A stretch of 64,000 nt of DNA, from the NCBI RefSeq assembly GCF_010731855.1, contig NZ_AP022620.1:5518001-5582000 (forward strand), in the 5' to 3' direction. This DNA comes from Mycolicibacterium anyangense (GTDB taxonomy: Bacteria; Actinomycetota; Actinomycetes; Mycobacteriales; Mycobacteriaceae). The notes under the pieces are model-generated. The model searched no databases and was not told the DNA's origin. It saw nothing but the letters and a program-made list of their open reading frames with translations. Of this stretch, positions 18,076 through 28,577 are shown in pieces. Every line of letters starts with the position of its first letter. Position 1 is the stretch's first letter. The translations under genes and the position numbers were made by a program.

Positions 18076-18996
18076 ATGTCGACCGAGGGCAGCACCAGGG
18101 CAATCCTTGCCGCGTTGGCCGCCAATGCCGGTATCGCGGTGGCCAAGTTCGTCGGCTTCCTGATCACCGGTAGCTCCTCGATGCTGGCCGAGTCGGTGCA
18201 CTCGGTGGCCGATACCTCCAACCAGGGGCTGCTGCTGTTCGGTCAGCGCCAGGCCCGTAAGCAGGCCGACAGCCTGCACCAGTTCGGGTACGGCCGCAGC
18301 CGGTACTTCTACTCGTTCGTCGTTGCGCTGGTGCTGTTCTCGCTCGGAGCGGTCTTCGCGCTCTACGAGGGGTATCACAAGATCTCCCATCCCGAACCGT
18401 TGACTTCGCCGCTGGTGGCGGTGGGCATCCTGGCGGTGGCGATCGCCTTGGAGAGCTACAGCTTTCGTACCGCGATGGTGGAGTCGCGTCCGCTCAAGGG
18501 GGCGAGCAGCTGGTGGCAATTCATCCGCCGCTCGCGTAATCCCGAACTGCCCGTCGTGCTCCTGGAGGACACCGGTGCACTGATCGGCCTGGTCTTTGCG
18601 CTGTCCGGCGTGGGTCTGACGATCCTGACCGGCAACCCGATCTGGGACGGTGTGGGCACGCTGCTGATCGGTGCACTGCTCGGCGTGATCGCCGTGGTCC
18701 TGATGGTCGAGATGCACAGCCTGCTGATCGGCGAGGGTGCCACCGCCCAGGAGTGCGCCGCCATCCAGACCGCGCTCGAGCAGACCGCCCACGTCGACCG
18801 CGTCATTCACCTGCGCACGCAGTACCTCGGCCCCGAGGAGATGCTCGTGGGCGCCAAGATCGCCTTGGCGCCCAACACGGATCTGGCGACGGTGGCAGCT
18901 GCCATCGACAACGCCGAGGCCGCGGTGCGAGCCGCGGTGCCCGCGGCGGCGGTCATCTACCTGGAACCGGATCTCGATCGCGCGGCGACGCGCTGA
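18076..18996 (+). CDS. Cation diffusion facilitator transporter
   Basis: 306 aa with about six transmembrane segments and a cytosolic C-terminal domain. The helix-2 signature SMLAESVHSVADTSNQ carries the His and Asp metal ligands, and LLEDTGALIGL in helix 5 has Glu/Asp in the matching place, so it should export a divalent metal such as Zn, Co or Fe. An AAGGAGG ribosome site (18064-18070) precedes the ATG. A membrane-loop insert of about 35 residues (ESRPLKGASSWWQF) separates helices 4 and 5, as in SLC30A9-like members. Its 3' end overlaps the opposing flavoprotein gene by 44 nt. Confidence 0.88.
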   Translation: MSTEGSTRAILAALAANAGIAVAKFVGFLITGSSSMLAESVHSVADTSNQGLLLFGQRQARKQADSLHQFGYGRSRYFYSFVVALVLFSLGAVFALYEGYHKISHPEPLTSPLVAVGILAVAIALESYSFRTAMVESRPLKGASSWWQFIRRSRNPELPVVLLEDTGALIGLVFALSGVGLTILTGNPIWDGVGTLLIGALLGVIAVVLMVEMHSLLIGEGATAQECAAIQTALEQTAHVDRVIHLRTQYLGPEEMLVGAKIALAPNTDLATVAAAIDNAEAAVRAAVPAAAVIYLEPDLDRAATR

Positions 18997-20356
18997 CCCG
19001 GCGCTGGGCCCACCACAGTCCCATATTGTGCCGCATGGCCCGTCCCACGATCCGCGGTGAAGGAACCATATACAAGCTGTCGAGCAGGCTGAACCGGCGC
19101 AGAAACCATTCGGCCAGAACAGGATCCGCCTCGGCGGCGCCGAGGAATTGATCGAAGAGCTCACCGACGGGCCGATACCACCACGGCATCGGGCCGCAGG
19201 CACCATGCAGGATCAGATCGCCGATGGCGTTCATGGTCCACACCGGATACGTCGACCGCGCGGTGGCGTGGTTGACTGCGCTGGCCAATTCCGCTGTGCC
19301 CGAGGCCAATGCCGTGCGGAGTTGGCTGGCCTGTATGGAGCTCATCGTCATGCCCTGGCCATAGGTCGGGTTGTAGCTGGCGACGGCGTCCCCGATCGGG
19401 ATGATGCCGGCGGGAAACCGTCGTAGCTTGTCGTAGCGGCGCCATCTGCTGGCGGGATAGCGGTGGAACGCCACGTCGCCCACGGGCGCGGCGGTCGCGA
19501 TGGCGTTGGCGTGGGTTTCGGGCAGCAGCATCGTGGCAAGCGAGCGGATCTCAGCCAGATTCTGCGGAGGTTGCACGTTTCCCACCGTGAAGGTGGTCAA
19601 TCCCCAGGTGTGATCTTCGTAGCACAGCATGCCCAGCCCGGCTGGTTGGGCACGCGAGGCCCCCGCGACCACGACCTTCTCGGCGATCGCATCCTCGGCG
19701 ATGCGCAATTGTACTGTCGCATAACTTATTCCGACATCCACGGTGTGTTCCGGCGGGCGGGCGAATCCCCAGGCGTCGAGCCAGGCCGGCATTCGGGTGC
19801 CACGGCCGCTGGCGTCGACCACCAGATCGCAGGGCTCGAAGGACTCGCCGCCGTCCGACTCGGCCAGCAGCACACCGGTGACCCGTTGGCGTTCTCCGTC
19901 GAACCGGGGTGCGTTGACGTCACGTCGCGAGATCGCCACATTGGGCAGAGCCGCGGTGCGCCTGCGGATCTGCCACTCCAGCTGTTTGCGGCTGGGCACG
20001 TAGGCGGTGAACGCGCGCCGCAGCGTGTGTGCGGTGCCGAGCAGGTGACCGGCCGCGCCGAAATAGATGCTGTCCGGGCGGTTGTCGAGCTTGTACACCC
20101 CGGCCGCCACCATCTCGTCGAGCAATCCCGGATACAGCGCCTCGAACTCGCTGGCGCCCCGTGCCATCAGGATGTGCACATGACGGTCCTGCGGCACCGC
20201 GCCGCGGTGGTCCGGGCCGTCGGGCAGCACGTCACGGTCGTAGACCGTGACGCGGTCGAAGAACTCGGCGAGCACCCGCGCCGCGCACAGCCCGGCGATG
20301 CTCGCCCCGATGACGATCGCGTGCTGTCGTTTCGCGGGATCGGCTGGTCCGCTCAT
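18953..20356 (-). CDS. FAD-dependent oxidoreductase (Rv3254-like)
   Basis: 467 aa (Rv3254 462). N-terminal FAD-binding Rossmann motif GASIAG (17-22), a middle DLVVDASGRGTRMP motif and the C-terminal GDAVASYNPTYGQGM motif place it among flavin monooxygenase-like proteins. The substrate is unknown. Start ATG 20356 is preferred over 20383 because it begins just before the dinucleotide fold. It is divergent from the APC permease (59 nt between starts). The last 44 nt lie inside the CDF gene on the other strand, so each C-terminus constrains the other. Confidence 0.88.
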   Translation of the reverse strand: MSGPADPAKRQHAIVIGASIAGLCAARVLAEFFDRVTVYDRDVLPDGPDHRGAVPQDRHVHILMARGASEFEALYPGLLDEMVAAGVYKLDNRPDSIYFGAAGHLLGTAHTLRRAFTAYVPSRKQLEWQIRRRTAALPNVAISRRDVNAPRFDGERQRVTGVLLAESDGGESFEPCDLVVDASGRGTRMPAWLDAWGFARPPEHTVDVGISYATVQLRIAEDAIAEKVVVAGASRAQPAGLGMLCYEDHTWGLTTFTVGNVQPPQNLAEIRSLATMLLPETHANAIATAAPVGDVAFHRYPASRWRRYDKLRRFPAGIIPIGDAVASYNPTYGQGMTMSSIQASQLRTALASGTAELASAVNHATARSTYPVWTMNAIGDLILHGACGPMPWWYRPVGELFDQFLGAAEADPVLAEWFLRRFSLLDSLYMVPSPRIVGRAMRHNMGLWWAQRRVSASPRDRDPVPGR

Positions 20357-20415
20357 GCCGATCCACGTACCCTGCTGCATCACCGGCTAATCCGGCTGGC
20401 AGGAGGGAGACGTCG

Positions 20416-21888
20416 ATGAACTGGCGCACCAAGTCGGTGGAGCAATCCATCCTCGACACCGACGAGCCGGGCACCCGGTTGCGTAAAGACCTCACCTGGT
20501 GGGATCTGACGATCTTCGGGGTGTCCGTGGTGGTCGGTGCGGGCATTTTCACCGTCACCGCATCCACTTTCGGCAACATCACCGGGCCAGCCATCTCGGT
20601 GTCATTCATCATCGCCGCGGTCACTTGTGGGCTGGCCGCGCTGTGCTATGCCGAATTCGCCTCGACCCTGCCGGTGGCCGGTAGCGCCTACACGTTCTCC
20701 TACGCCACGTTCGGCGAGTTCGTCGCCTGGATCATCGGCTGGGATCTGGTACTCGAGTTCGCGGTCGGCGCGGCCGTGGTCGCCAAGGGCTGGTCGAGCT
20801 ATCTGGGCACGGTGTTCGGGTTCTCCGGCGGAGTGGTCGAAATCGGGCCCATCGACTTCGACTGGGGCGCCCTGCTGATCATCGCCGCGGTGGCCACCCT
20901 GCTGGCGATGGGGACCAAACTGTCGTCGAACTTCTCCGCCGCGATGACCGCGATCAAGGTGTCGGTGGTTCTGCTCGTCGTGGTGGTCGGCGCCTTCTAC
21001 ATCAAGGCGGCCAACTACTCGCCGTTCATCCCGCCCGCCGAGGACGGCAAGGGCAGTGACGCCAGCGGCATCAACCAATCGGTGTTCTCACTGCTCACCG
21101 GAGCCCATGGCAGCCACTACGGCTGGTACGGCCTGCTGGCCGGCGCCTCGATCGTGTTCTTCGCCTTCATCGGATTCGACGTGGTGGCCACCACGGCCGA
21201 GGAGACCAAGAACCCGCAGCGGGACGTCGCCCGCGGGATTCTCGCCTCGCTGGCCATCGTCACCGTGCTCTATGTCGCGGTCTCGGTGGTGCTGTCGGGA
21301 ATGGTGAACTACACCGAACTCGCCTCGGGCGGCCACGGGCAGGCCAACCTCGCCACCGCGTTCGCGATCAACGGGGTCAACTGGGCCGCCAAGGTGATCT
21401 CGGTGGGGGCGCTGGCCGGCCTCACGACGGTCGTGATGGTGCTGGTGCTCGGCCAGTCCCGGGTGCTGTTCGCCATGTCGCGCGACGGTCTGTTGCCGCG
21501 CGGGTTGGCCCACACCGGCTCCCGTGGCACTCCGGTGCGCATCACCGTCATCGTCGCCGTGCTCATCGCCGTCGCGGCCACTGTCTTCCCGATCTCCAAG
21601 CTCGAGGAGATGGTGAACGTCGGCACCCTGTTCGCGTTCGTCCTCGTCTCGGCCGGCGTGATCATCCTGCGCCGTACCCGACCTGACCTCGATCGCGGTT
21701 TCACGGTGCCGTTCGTGCCGGTGCTGCCGATCCTGTCGATCCTCGCCTGCGGGTGGTTGATGCTCAACCTCACTGGTCTGACCTGGATCCGGTTCGGCAT
21801 CTGGATGGTGGTCGGCATCGTCATCTACCTCGGCTACGGGCGGCGGCACTCGGTGCTCGGGCAACGGCAGGCCGCCAGCACCCACTGA
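20416..21888 (+). CDS. APC-family amino acid permease (Rv3253c-like)
   Basis: 490 aa with about twelve hydrophobic helices and the APC superfamily start (GVSVVVGAGIFTVTA, residues about 35-49, the glycine-rich unwound substrate helix). It resembles the cationic amino acid transporter (CAT) group. An AGGAGGGA ribosome site lies about 10 nt upstream. The final loop region DGLLPRGLAHTGSRGTPVR is typical. It precedes the alkB operon; the intervening promoter shows it is a separate transcription unit. Substrate not determinable from sequence. Confidence 0.92.
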   Translation: MNWRTKSVEQSILDTDEPGTRLRKDLTWWDLTIFGVSVVVGAGIFTVTASTFGNITGPAISVSFIIAAVTCGLAALCYAEFASTLPVAGSAYTFSYATFGEFVAWIIGWDLVLEFAVGAAVVAKGWSSYLGTVFGFSGGVVEIGPIDFDWGALLIIAAVATLLAMGTKLSSNFSAAMTAIKVSVVLLVVVVGAFYIKAANYSPFIPPAEDGKGSDASGINQSVFSLLTGAHGSHYGWYGLLAGASIVFFAFIGFDVVATTAEETKNPQRDVARGILASLAIVTVLYVAVSVVLSGMVNYTELASGGHGQANLATAFAINGVNWAAKVISVGALAGLTTVVMVLVLGQSRVLFAMSRDGLLPRGLAHTGSRGTPVRITVIVAVLIAVAATVFPISKLEEMVNVGTLFAFVLVSAGVIILRRTRPDLDRGFTVPFVPVLPILSILACGWLMLNLTGLTWIRFGIWMVVGIVIYLGYGRRHSVLGQRQAASTH

Positions 21889-21908
21889 CCCCGTGGTTTA
21901 CAAAACAA

Positions 21909-21948
21909 TGTCGTTTGTCTAGACAGCCGACAAAGTTGCCTCTATAGT
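21909..21948 (+). promoter_or_regulatory. alkB promoter with overlapping operator
   Basis: An imperfect 24-bp palindrome (21909-21932, 20 of 24 positions symmetric) is built on a perfect centre TGTCTAGACA (21916-21925) flanked by TGTCG and CGACA. A promoter is readable as TAGACA (21920-21925), 17-nt spacer, TATAGT (21943-21948), so the -35 hexamer lies inside the palindrome. This is the expected place for a repressor, most simply the TetR protein encoded at the end of the same operon. Confidence 0.68.
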
Positions 21949-21989
21949 CAACACATCAACGGTGATGGCACTCACATGGAGGTATAGAC

Positions 21990-23234
21990 GTGACGTCTCA
22001 GCTCGATACCGGGTCCGCGCGGGTCGAACCCACGCAGTGGCGTGACAAGAAGCGCTACCTGTGGCTGATGGGCCTGGTCGCACCCACCGCGTTGTTCGTG
22101 GTGCTGCCGGTCGTCTGGGGGATGAACCAGCTCGGCTGGACCGCCGCATCGCAGGTGTTCTTCTGGGTCGGCCCGTTCCTGATCTACCTGCTGCTGCCGG
22201 CGCTGGACCTGAAGTTCGGCCGCGACGGCCAAAACCCGCCGGACGAGGTGATGGAGTACCTGGAGAACGACAAGTACTACCGGTACTGCACCTACATCTT
22301 CATCCCGTTCCAGTACGCCAGCCTGATCTTCGGCGCCTACATGTTCACCGCGTCGGACCTCAGCTGGCTGGGCTACGACGGCGGCCTGAGTTGGTTCGCC
22401 AAGATCGGTCTGGCGCTGTCGGTCGGCGTGCTCGGTGGCACCGGCATCAACACCGCCCACGAACTGGGGCACAAGAAGGAGTCGCTGGAGCGCTGGCTGT
22501 CCAAGGTGACGCTGGCCCAGACCGCATACGGCCACTTCTACATCGAGCACAACCGCGGCCACCACGTCCGCGTCGCCACCCCGGAAGACCCCGCGTCGTC
22601 GCGCTTCGGTGAGACCTTCTGGGAGTTCCTGCCCCGCAGCGTGTGGGGGAGTGCTCGCTCGGCGGTCAAGCTCGAAGCCACCCGCATCCGCCGGCTCGGC
22701 CGCAGCCCGTGGGACCCGCGGACCTGGCTGGGCAATGACGTCCTGAACGCATGGTTGATGACCGTCGTGCTGTTCGGCGTCCTCATCGCGGTGTTCGGCC
22801 CGGCGCTCATCCCGTTCCTGGTGATCCAGGCGGTGTTCGGCTTCTCGATGCTCGAGTCGGTCAACTACCTCGAGCACTACGGCCTGCTGCGCCAGAAGAA
22901 CGAGAACGGCCGCTACGAGCGCTGCACCCCGGAGCACAGCTGGAACTCCGACCACCTGGTGACCAACCTCTTCCTCTACCACCTGCAGCGGCACAGCGAC
23001 CACCACGCCAACCCCACCCGGCGTTACCAGACGCTGCGCAGCATGGACGGCGCTCCCGAGTTGCCCACCGGCTACGCCACCCTGATCGGCGTGACCTACC
23101 TGCCCTGGGTGTGGCGCAGGATGATGGACCACCGTGTGCTGGAGCACTACAACGGCGACATCACCAAGGTGAACATCGATCCGCGTCGCCGCGAGAAGAT
23201 CCTCGCCCGGTATGGCGCAGGGGCTCAGGCATGA
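21990..23234 (+). CDS. alkB: Alkane 1-monooxygenase AlkB
   Basis: 414-aa integral membrane non-heme diiron enzyme hydroxylating the terminal carbon of n-alkanes, with electrons from rubredoxin. The His boxes are HELGH (157-161), EHNRGHH (186-192) and HSDHH (335-339), plus the NYLEHYGL motif (292-299). Several hydrophobic segments lie between 25 and 150 and again around 255-285. GTG 21990 is the start; the frame opens shortly before. Its stop overlaps rubA (ATGA). The set matches Rv3252c-Rv3249c. Confidence 0.97.
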   Translation: MTSQLDTGSARVEPTQWRDKKRYLWLMGLVAPTALFVVLPVVWGMNQLGWTAASQVFFWVGPFLIYLLLPALDLKFGRDGQNPPDEVMEYLENDKYYRYCTYIFIPFQYASLIFGAYMFTASDLSWLGYDGGLSWFAKIGLALSVGVLGGTGINTAHELGHKKESLERWLSKVTLAQTAYGHFYIEHNRGHHVRVATPEDPASSRFGETFWEFLPRSVWGSARSAVKLEATRIRRLGRSPWDPRTWLGNDVLNAWLMTVVLFGVLIAVFGPALIPFLVIQAVFGFSMLESVNYLEHYGLLRQKNENGRYERCTPEHSWNSDHLVTNLFLYHLQRHSDHHANPTRRYQTLRSMDGAPELPTGYATLIGVTYLPWVWRRMMDHRVLEHYNGDITKVNIDPRRREKILARYGAGAQA

Positions 23235-23404
23235 GTTCCTACAAGTGCCCGGTATGTGATTACGTGTACGACGAGGCCAAAGGTGCTGCCCGGGAAGGTT
23301 TCCCGGCCGGCACGGCCTGGGCCGACGTTCCCGACGAGTGGTGCTGTCCGGACTGCGGCGTTCGAGAGAAGGTCGACTTCGAGGCGATGGAGGTAAAACA
23401 GTGA
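23231..23404 (+). CDS. rubA: Rubredoxin RubA
   Basis: 57-aa rubredoxin with one iron held by Cys6-x2-Cys9 and Cys39-x2-Cys42. It carries electrons to AlkB. ATG 23231 overlaps the alkB stop, and its own stop overlaps the rubB GTG. It lacks the usual Cys-Gly after the first CxxC (CPVCDY), which is the AlkG1-type pattern that often does not support alkane hydroxylation; rubB looks like the AlkG2 type. That functional split is family knowledge applied here. Confidence 0.93.
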   Translation: MSSYKCPVCDYVYDEAKGAAREGFPAGTAWADVPDEWCCPDCGVREKVDFEAMEVKQ

Positions 23405-23589
23405 GTGACGAGGCGTACAAGCTGTACATCTGTGTGCAGTGCGGATTCGAGTACGACGAAGCCAAGGGCTGGCCGGAAGACGGCATCGCGCCGGGCACCC
23501 GCTGGGACGACATTCCCGAGGACTGGAGCTGCCCGGACTGCGGCGCGGCCAAGTCCGACTTCGAGATGGTGGAAGTCGCGCGGGGGTGA
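23401..23589 (+). CDS. rubB: Rubredoxin RubB
   Basis: 62-aa second rubredoxin with Cys11-x2-Cys14-Gly and Cys44-x2-Cys47-Gly, the AlkG2-type arrangement thought to be the true electron donor to AlkB. GTG 23401 overlaps the rubA stop (GTGA), and its stop overlaps the TetR gene start in the same way, so the four genes are translated as a chain. Confidence 0.94.
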   Translation: MSDEAYKLYICVQCGFEYDEAKGWPEDGIAPGTRWDDIPEDWSCPDCGAAKSDFEMVEVARG

Positions 23590-24230
23590 GCACCCTCGCG
23601 TCGACTACGCTCGCGCGTGTGACGAGGCCTCGGGTTCCCTATCCCGAGGCCTCGCGTGCGCTTTTGCGGGATTCGGTGCTCGACGCCATGCGTGAGGAAC
23701 TGCTGACCAAGGACTGGTCGGCGATCACGCTGTCCGATGTCGCCCGCACCGCCGGCATCAGCAGGCAGACCATCTACAACGAGTTCGGCTCCCGGCAGGG
23801 GCTGGCGCAGGGGTACGCCCTGCGGTTGGCCGACCGGCTGGTCGATGCCATCGACGACGCGATCACCTCGAACGTGGGCAACGTCAACGCCGCGTTCTCC
23901 GAGGGCTTCCGGATGTTCTTCACCGAGTCGGCAGCCGATCCGCTGGTGGTCTCGCTGCTGACCGGTGTGGCCAAGCCGGATCTGCTGCAGATGATCACCA
24001 CCGACAGTGCCCCGATCATCACCCGGGCATCCGAGCGGCTCACCACTGCGTTCATCAACAGCTGGGTCGGGGCCAGCGACGAAGACGCCGGGGTGCTGGC
24101 CCGGGCGATCGTCCGGCTGGCGATGAGCTACATCTCCATGCCGCCGGAAGCCAACCACGACGTCGCCGCCGACCTAGCCCGTTTGATGACGCCGTTCGCC
24201 GAACGCTACGGTGTTATCGATATTCCCTAG
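23586..24230 (+). CDS. TetR-family regulator of the alk operon (Rv3249c/AlkX-like)
   Basis: 214 aa. The N-terminal helix-turn-helix is at about 45-65 ([22 protein letters not shown]), shown here as the TetR signature SRQTIYNEF, followed by an all-helical ligand domain. GTG 23586 overlaps the rubB stop; a second in-frame GTG at 23619 is possible (Rv3249c is 211 aa). As the last gene of alkB-rubA-rubB it probably represses its own operon through the palindrome at 21909-21932, with a fatty acid or alkane product as inducer; that is inference from homologues called AlkX. Confidence 0.9.
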   Translation: MSTLASTTLARVTRPRVPYPEASRALLRDSVLDAMREELLTKDWSAITLSDVARTAGISRQTIYNEFGSRQGLAQGYALRLADRLVDAIDDAITSNVGNVNAAFSEGFRMFFTESAADPLVVSLLTGVAKPDLLQMITTDSAPIITRASERLTTAFINSWVGASDEDAGVLARAIVRLAMSYISMPPEANHDVAADLARLMTPFAERYGVIDIP

Positions 24231-24337
24231 CTGTCAGAGCGCCCACTGCGCGCCTGTCCCGCGAGCCCGCAGGCTGGGGATGTCGCCAGCGCGCGTCTGC
24301 GCGCACACCGGCAATGACGAATGAAGAGGGCTCTTAC

Positions 24338-25795
<1,458 letters not shown>

Positions 25796-25806
25796 GCGCT
25801 ATCGAA

Positions 25807-25855
25807 GCGGCGCACGGATCGGGGTCCAGATGGGACAACTCGATCTGTGCGCCGC
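25807..25855 (+). terminator. Hairpin after ahcY
   Basis: Arms 25807-25820 (GCGGCGCACGGATC) and 25842-25855 pair at 13 of 14 positions around a 21-nt loop. It starts 11 nt after the ahcY stop. No U-tract follows, as is common for mycobacterial terminators, so termination is plausible but not certain. Confidence 0.5.
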
Positions 25856-25878
25856 CTCCATGTCGTAATCTCCCCCAC

Positions 25879-27177
25879 ATGAGATTGCGGTTGCTCGTTG
25901 TAATTGTCTGCGCCGCAACATTGTTCGCGCCGGTCGCGCATGCCGACCGCAATTGGGACCCGAACTACAACGAAGACCAATACACCGAGTTCTACACCCC
26001 GCCGAACCCGATTCCCCCTGCGCTGCAGCCGGGTGACGTGGTGCGCAGCGAGCCGTCGCGGCTGGTGCTCGAGCCGTCCGGACAGCTCGGCGCGATCATG
26101 GCCAGCGGCACCCGCGTCATGTACCGCAGTACCGACGGCCGGGGCCACCCCGACGTGGTCACCGGCACCTACTTCGAGCCTTTCAACGACTGGCCGGGCC
26201 GTGGGCCGCGGCCGCTGATCGTCTACGGTCCGGGCACCCAGGGGCAGGGCGATCAGTGCGCACCGTCGCGACAGTTCAACCAGGGCATCCACTGGGCGCC
26301 GTTCCTCGATTTCACGTTCAACTACGAGGAGATGTTCGTCGCGACCATGGTGGCCCGCGGCTTTGCCGTCTTCATGACCGACTACGAGGGCCTGGGCACC
26401 ATCGGCGTGATGCACACCTACGTCAATCGGCTCTCCGAAGGCCACGCCATGCTCGACGGCGCGCGGGCGGCGATGCGACTGGCGAACACGTCACTGAATC
26501 CTCATGGGCCAGTGGCTTTCTGGGGTTATTCGCAAGGTGGCGGTGCGGCGGCCTCGGCGGCCGAGCTGGCCTCGGCCTACGCCCCCGAGGAACATGTCGT
26601 GGGTAGCTATGCCGGCGCCCCGCCCGCCGACCTCAAGGAGCTGTTCCCCTACGCCGACGGCAGTGCGCTGGTGGGCGTGGTCGGGTACGCGCTGAACTCG
26701 GTGATCGCCGCCTACCCCGAGCATGCCGACGAGATCCGGGCCACCCTGACCCCGCGGGGTGAGGATCTGCTGGCCAAGGTCGCCGACCAATGCATCGCCG
26801 AGACGGCGACCAAGTTCATGTTTCGGCACCTGCAGCCCTACTTCAACCGGGACATCACCGAACTGGTTAATTCCGAACCCTTTTCGAGCCTGTTCGACGA
26901 GCAGCGGATCGGCCGGCTCAAGCCGAACGCGCCGGTGCTGATCAACAGCAACCGCTACGACCCGTTGGTGCCATGGACGGCGGCCAACCAGCTCGGGCGC
27001 GGCTGGTGCGCGCAGGGGGCCGACGTCGAGTTCCGCACCAACGAGGAACCGCCGTTCCTGAACAAGATGGTGGTCAACCACGCCCTGCCGATGCTCGTCG
27101 ACGGCGAGGCTGCGATGCAGTGGATCGCCGACCGGTTCAACGGCGAGCCGACCACACCGAACTGCGGACAGTTCTGA
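25879..27177 (+). CDS. Secreted lipase (LIP family)
   Basis: 432 aa with a cleavable signal peptide (basic MRLR start, hydrophobic core, likely cleavage after AHA at about residue 23). The alpha/beta-hydrolase domain of the secretory lipase (LIP) family shows nucleophile Ser218 in GYSQGG, a likely acid Asp361 (NRYDP) and His401 (VNHALP). Its probable role is extracellular or cell-wall ester hydrolysis. M. tuberculosis has no gene between ahcY and tmk, so it is an insertion relative to that order. The start lies only 24 nt after the ahcY hairpin with no clear ribosome site, compatible with a leaderless transcript. Confidence 0.88.
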   Translation: MRLRLLVVIVCAATLFAPVAHADRNWDPNYNEDQYTEFYTPPNPIPPALQPGDVVRSEPSRLVLEPSGQLGAIMASGTRVMYRSTDGRGHPDVVTGTYFEPFNDWPGRGPRPLIVYGPGTQGQGDQCAPSRQFNQGIHWAPFLDFTFNYEEMFVATMVARGFAVFMTDYEGLGTIGVMHTYVNRLSEGHAMLDGARAAMRLANTSLNPHGPVAFWGYSQGGGAAASAAELASAYAPEEHVVGSYAGAPPADLKELFPYADGSALVGVVGYALNSVIAAYPEHADEIRATLTPRGEDLLAKVADQCIAETATKFMFRHLQPYFNRDITELVNSEPFSSLFDEQRIGRLKPNAPVLINSNRYDPLVPWTAANQLGRGWCAQGADVEFRTNEEPPFLNKMVVNHALPMLVDGEAAMQWIADRFNGEPTTPNCGQF

Positions 27178-27191
27178 TCTAGGCTCGCTGC

Positions 27192-27824
27192 GTGCTGATC
27201 GTCATCGAGGGCCTCGACGGGGCCGGCAAGCGCACGCTGACCCGCGGCTTGCAACAGGCCTTCGAAGCCGACGGCAGGTCGGTGACCACGCTGGCGTTCC
27301 CGCGCTACGGCGACTCGGTCCACGCCGATCTGGCCAGCGAGGCATTGCACGGCCGGCATGGCGATCTCGCCGAATCCGTCTACGCCATGGCGGTGCTGTT
27401 CGCACTGGACCGGGCCGCCGCTAAGGATCTGGTCGCGGATCTCGGCGCGCGCTACGACGTCGTCATCCTGGACCGTTACGTCGCCTCCAATGCCGCCTAC
27501 AGCGCTGCGCGGCTGCACCAGGGTGCCTCGGGAGAGGTGGTGTCGTGGGTGGGTGACCTCGAATACGGGCGGTTCGCGCTGCCGCGGCCCGACCGGCAGC
27601 TGCTGCTCGACGCCTCCGTGGAGCTCGCCGCCCAGCGCGCCCGGCAGCGCGCTGAGCAGGAATCCGACCGCGCCCGGGACGCCTACGAGCGAGACGACGG
27701 GCTGCAGCAGCGCACCGGGGCCGTCTACGCCGAGTTGGCCGCCGCCAACTGGGGCGGTCCGTGGTCGGTGATCGCCCCCGACGTCGACCCGATTGAGCTC
27801 TCCCGGTCGTTGCACGCAGGCTAA
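27192..27824 (+). CDS. tmk: Thymidylate kinase
   Basis: 210-aa kinase converting dTMP to dTDP. The P-loop is GLDGAGKR (7-14), the DR(Y/F) motif is ILDRYVASN (about 94-102), and the lid carries several Arg residues. It starts with GTG 27192, 14 nt after the lipase stop. The mycobacterial order ahcY-tmk-mtrA-mtrB-lpqB is kept except for the inserted lipase. Confidence 0.95.
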   Translation: MLIVIEGLDGAGKRTLTRGLQQAFEADGRSVTTLAFPRYGDSVHADLASEALHGRHGDLAESVYAMAVLFALDRAAAKDLVADLGARYDVVILDRYVASNAAYSAARLHQGASGEVVSWVGDLEYGRFALPRPDRQLLLDASVELAAQRARQRAEQESDRARDAYERDDGLQQRTGAVYAELAAANWGGPWSVIAPDVDPIELSRSLHAG

Positions 27825-27877
27825 ATGTCGTGACGCGCCCGTGTGGTAGCCGGGGTTTGTCGCGATTCGGTGACACC

Positions 27878-28564
27878 ATGGACACCATGAGGCAAAGGAT
27901 TCTGGTTGTCGACGACGATCCGTCGCTGGCCGAGATGCTCACCATCGTGTTGCGGGGTGAGGGTTTCGACACCGCGGTCATCGGCGACGGTTCGCAGGCG
28001 CTGACGGCGGTGCGCGAGCTGCGCCCCGACCTGGTGTTGCTGGACCTCATGCTGCCCGGCATGAACGGTATCGACGTGTGCCGCGTGCTGCGCGCGGACT
28101 CCGGTGTGCCGATCGTGATGCTCACCGCCAAGACCGACACGGTCGACGTGGTGCTGGGCTTGGAGTCCGGCGCCGACGACTACGTGATGAAGCCCTTCAA
28201 GCCGAAGGAGCTGGTGGCGCGGGTGCGCGCACGGTTGCGTCGCAACGAGGACGAGCCGGCCGAGATGCTGTCGATCGCCGATATCGACATCGACGTGCCC
28301 GCACACAAGGTGACCCGCAACGGTGAGCAGATTTCGCTGACACCGCTGGAGTTCGACCTGCTGGTGGCGCTGGCACGCAAACCGCGCCAGGTGTTTACTC
28401 GAGATGTGCTGCTCGAACAGGTGTGGGGCTACCGTCACCCCGCGGACACCCGTTTGGTGAACGTGCATGTCCAGCGGTTGCGGGCCAAGGTCGAGAAGGA
28501 CCCGGAGAACCCGCAGGTGGTGCTGACCGTTCGAGGAGTGGGATACAAGGCCGGCCCGCCGTGA
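27878..28564 (+). CDS. mtrA: Response regulator MtrA
   Basis: 228 aa, the same length as M. tuberculosis MtrA and nearly identical along the receiver. The phosphoacceptor is Asp56 ([10 protein letters not shown]), the acidic pocket is VDDD (11-14), and the switch Lys is in MKPFK. The C-terminal OmpR-type winged helix includes [21 protein letters not shown], summarised as the recognition helix near residue 200. It regulates cell division, resuscitation and cell-wall genes. ATG 27878 (MDTMRQ) is the start in homologues; a second ATG lies three codons later. Confidence 0.97.
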   Translation: MDTMRQRILVVDDDPSLAEMLTIVLRGEGFDTAVIGDGSQALTAVRELRPDLVLLDLMLPGMNGIDVCRVLRADSGVPIVMLTAKTDTVDVVLGLESGADDYVMKPFKPKELVARVRARLRRNEDEPAEMLSIADIDIDVPAHKVTRNGEQISLTPLEFDLLVALARKPRQVFTRDVLLEQVWGYRHPADTRLVNVHVQRLRAKVEKDPENPQVVLTVRGVGYKAGPP

Positions 28565-28577
28565 CGGTCAGGACGTC

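Noticed and set aside
21972..24158. 728-codon open frame antisense to alkB, rubA, rubB and the TetR gene
   Set aside because: Four well-identified genes occupy the other strand; the frame has no motif and arises from codon bias.
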